5,913 bases of DNA, taken from assembly GCA_965372385.1 (NCBI GenBank), contig CBDVCD010000231.1, positions 1-5,913 on the forward strand. Direction: 5' to 3'. Shown one piece after another: positions 5,444 to 5,913 of the stretch; within the stretch, counting starts at the first letter, position 1; every line of letters begins with the position of its first letter. The position numbers and the translations under genes were made by a program. The stretch is from JASJBU01 sp965372385. Its GTDB lineage: Bacteria > Pseudomonadota > Gammaproteobacteria > Chromatiales > Chromatiaceae. The notes under the pieces are model-generated. The model ran no database searches and had not been told where the DNA came from. It worked only from the letters and a program-made list of their open reading frames with translations.

Positions 5444-5478
5444 TCATAAAGGCAGCAATCCATAAGCTGCCTTTATGA
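5444..5478 (+). terminator. Hairpin, probable terminator after the EF-hand gene
   Basis: A perfect 13-bp inverted repeat (TCATAAAGGCAGC at 5444-5456 and its complement at 5466-5478) has a 9-nt loop. It begins 36 nt after the EF-hand stop codon. The stem holds an AAAGGCAGC/GCTGCCTTT core but is not followed by a long T run. Termination on the plus strand is therefore likely but may be weak, or the hairpin may protect the 3' end of the message. The right arm overlaps a second, shorter inverted repeat (ATAAGCT 5462-5468 with AGCTTAT 5478-5484), so two exclusive folds are possible. Confidence 0.6.
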
Positions 5479-5613
5479 GCTTATCCACCTGAATCTCAGC
5501 AGCTCCTCGTCAGTTGAGGCCGTAACCACCAATCAATCCCACCCGTCTAATTTGCCGCGGCCCATGGATTTCGAACAACGGGCAGAGTGCGCATTTCCCT
5601 GCTATCTTGAAGG

Positions 5614-5619
5614 TATAAG
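5614..5619 (+). promoter_or_regulatory. Possible -10 element for the TusE/DsrC-like gene
   Basis: TATAAG differs from the -10 consensus at one position and is followed by an A/T-rich run. No convincing -35 lies 16-18 bp upstream (the sequence there is about GCATTT). If used, the leader would be about 70 nt. Nothing else stands out between the hairpin ending at 5484 and the gene start at 5697; the 11-bp TTTCAGC repeats do not occur here. Confidence 0.25.
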
Positions 5620-5696
5620 AAAAAAATTTCGCCCACGTTTGGTAAATCTTGTGGTTGGCTCGGCTCTATGCAGATTTGATCACCGGGAGGTATAAG

Positions 5697-5913
5697 ATGA
5701 GATTGGAACAGCAGGAGAGAAGTGAGGCCATCAAGCCGGTACAAGTCATCACAATGGAGGTTGGTGGCAGGGTCATTCACACCGATGAAGCGGGATATCT
5801 TCTGGACATCGGAGACTGGAGCCCAGCCATAACCGAGACCCTGGCAGCCAGAGAAGGCGTTGAGCTGGAGAAAGATCACTGGACCCTGATCGACTTCCTG
5901 CACCGCTTCTACA
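5697..5913 (+). CDS. TusE/DsrC/DsvC-family sulfur-relay protein, 5' part
   Basis: The gene is truncated by the right edge; 72 codons are visible, against about 105-115 residues for the family. After a 16-residue charged extension, the family pattern is clear: a GGRVIHTDEAGYLLD segment (23-37), DW at 40-41, ITETLAAREGVEL (45-57), then the conserved HWTLIDFLHRFY (61-72). Such proteins carry sulfur on a C-terminal cysteine, as in 2-thiouridine synthesis (TusE) or sulfite reductase and sulfur-oxidation pathways (DsrC). The cysteines that would tell these apart lie beyond the window. GGGAGG at 5685-5690 lies 6 nt before the ATG and supports this start over the internal ATG at codon 20. No dsr or tus partners are visible here, so a stand-alone DsrC-like paralogue is possible. 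Confidence 0.85.
   Translation, partial: MRLEQQERSEAIKPVQVITMEVGGRVIHTDEAGYLLDIGDWSPAITETLAAREGVELEKDHWTLIDFLHRFY

Noticed and set aside
5564..5695. 43-codon plus-strand frame (begins MDFEQRAECAF) ending 1 nt before the TusE/DsrC-like start
   Set aside because: No Shine-Dalgarno, uneven composition with scattered Cys, and it crosses the candidate -10. The close stop-start junction is suggestive but can be chance.
5547..5903. 118-codon minus-strand frame over the TusE/DsrC-like gene
   Set aside because: It is the shadow of the plus-strand gene, which has a strong SD and a clear family pattern.
1..5913. CRISPR arrays, insertion sequences, tRNA or rRNA genes
   Set aside because: No regularly spaced repeats, transposase frames, terminal inverted repeats or recognisable tRNA/rRNA stretches were seen on either strand.

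Overview
The window looks like a piece of a gammaproteobacterial chromosome, probably from a sulfur-oxidising or otherwise chemotrophic, respiratory lineage. The signs are moderate GC, a class of c- and b-type cytochromes typical of Proteobacteria, a PhoQ/QseC-like two-component system, and the start of a TusE/DsrC-family sulfur-relay gene at the right edge. The organism assignment is inference from gene content, not from a marker gene.

Left edge to about 600, minus strand: a divergent group of small, poorly recognised genes. A reading frame runs off the left edge (1-136). It is preceded by an 82-residue exported protein with two cysteines (162-410) and by two very short candidate frames (407-469 and 480-593). 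The 20-codon one overlaps the exported gene as ATGA and has a Shine-Dalgarno that the exported gene lacks.

723 to 4658, plus strand: one compact six-gene operon. It encodes cytochrome b561, an SHP-type oxygen-binding cytochrome c, the diheme cytochrome c DHC, a small exported PepSY protein, an OmpR-family response regulator and a PhoQ/QseC-like sensor kinase. Gaps are 7, 34, 14 and 3 nt, then a 4-nt overlap. Inferred electron flow is quinol to b561 to DHC to SHP to an unknown acceptor or ligand in the periplasm. The last three genes sense something in the envelope and control expression.

4791 to 5408, plus strand: an exported four-EF-hand protein whose signal peptide carries an exact 27-bp tandem duplication. 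A 13-bp-stem hairpin follows it (5444-5478). A strong Shine-Dalgarno then begins a truncated TusE/DsrC-family gene (5697 to the edge).

The most interesting signal is regulatory. The cytochrome operon and the EF-hand gene each have, just upstream, a direct repeat of a TTTCAGC-like heptamer with 11-bp periodicity, ending exactly 9 bp before a plausible -10 hexamer. This is the geometry of OmpR/PhoB-family activator sites that replace the -35 element. It suggests that the encoded response regulator autoregulates the cytochrome operon and also drives the EF-hand gene, making a local regulon of SHP/DHC/b561 electron transfer and periplasmic calcium binding.
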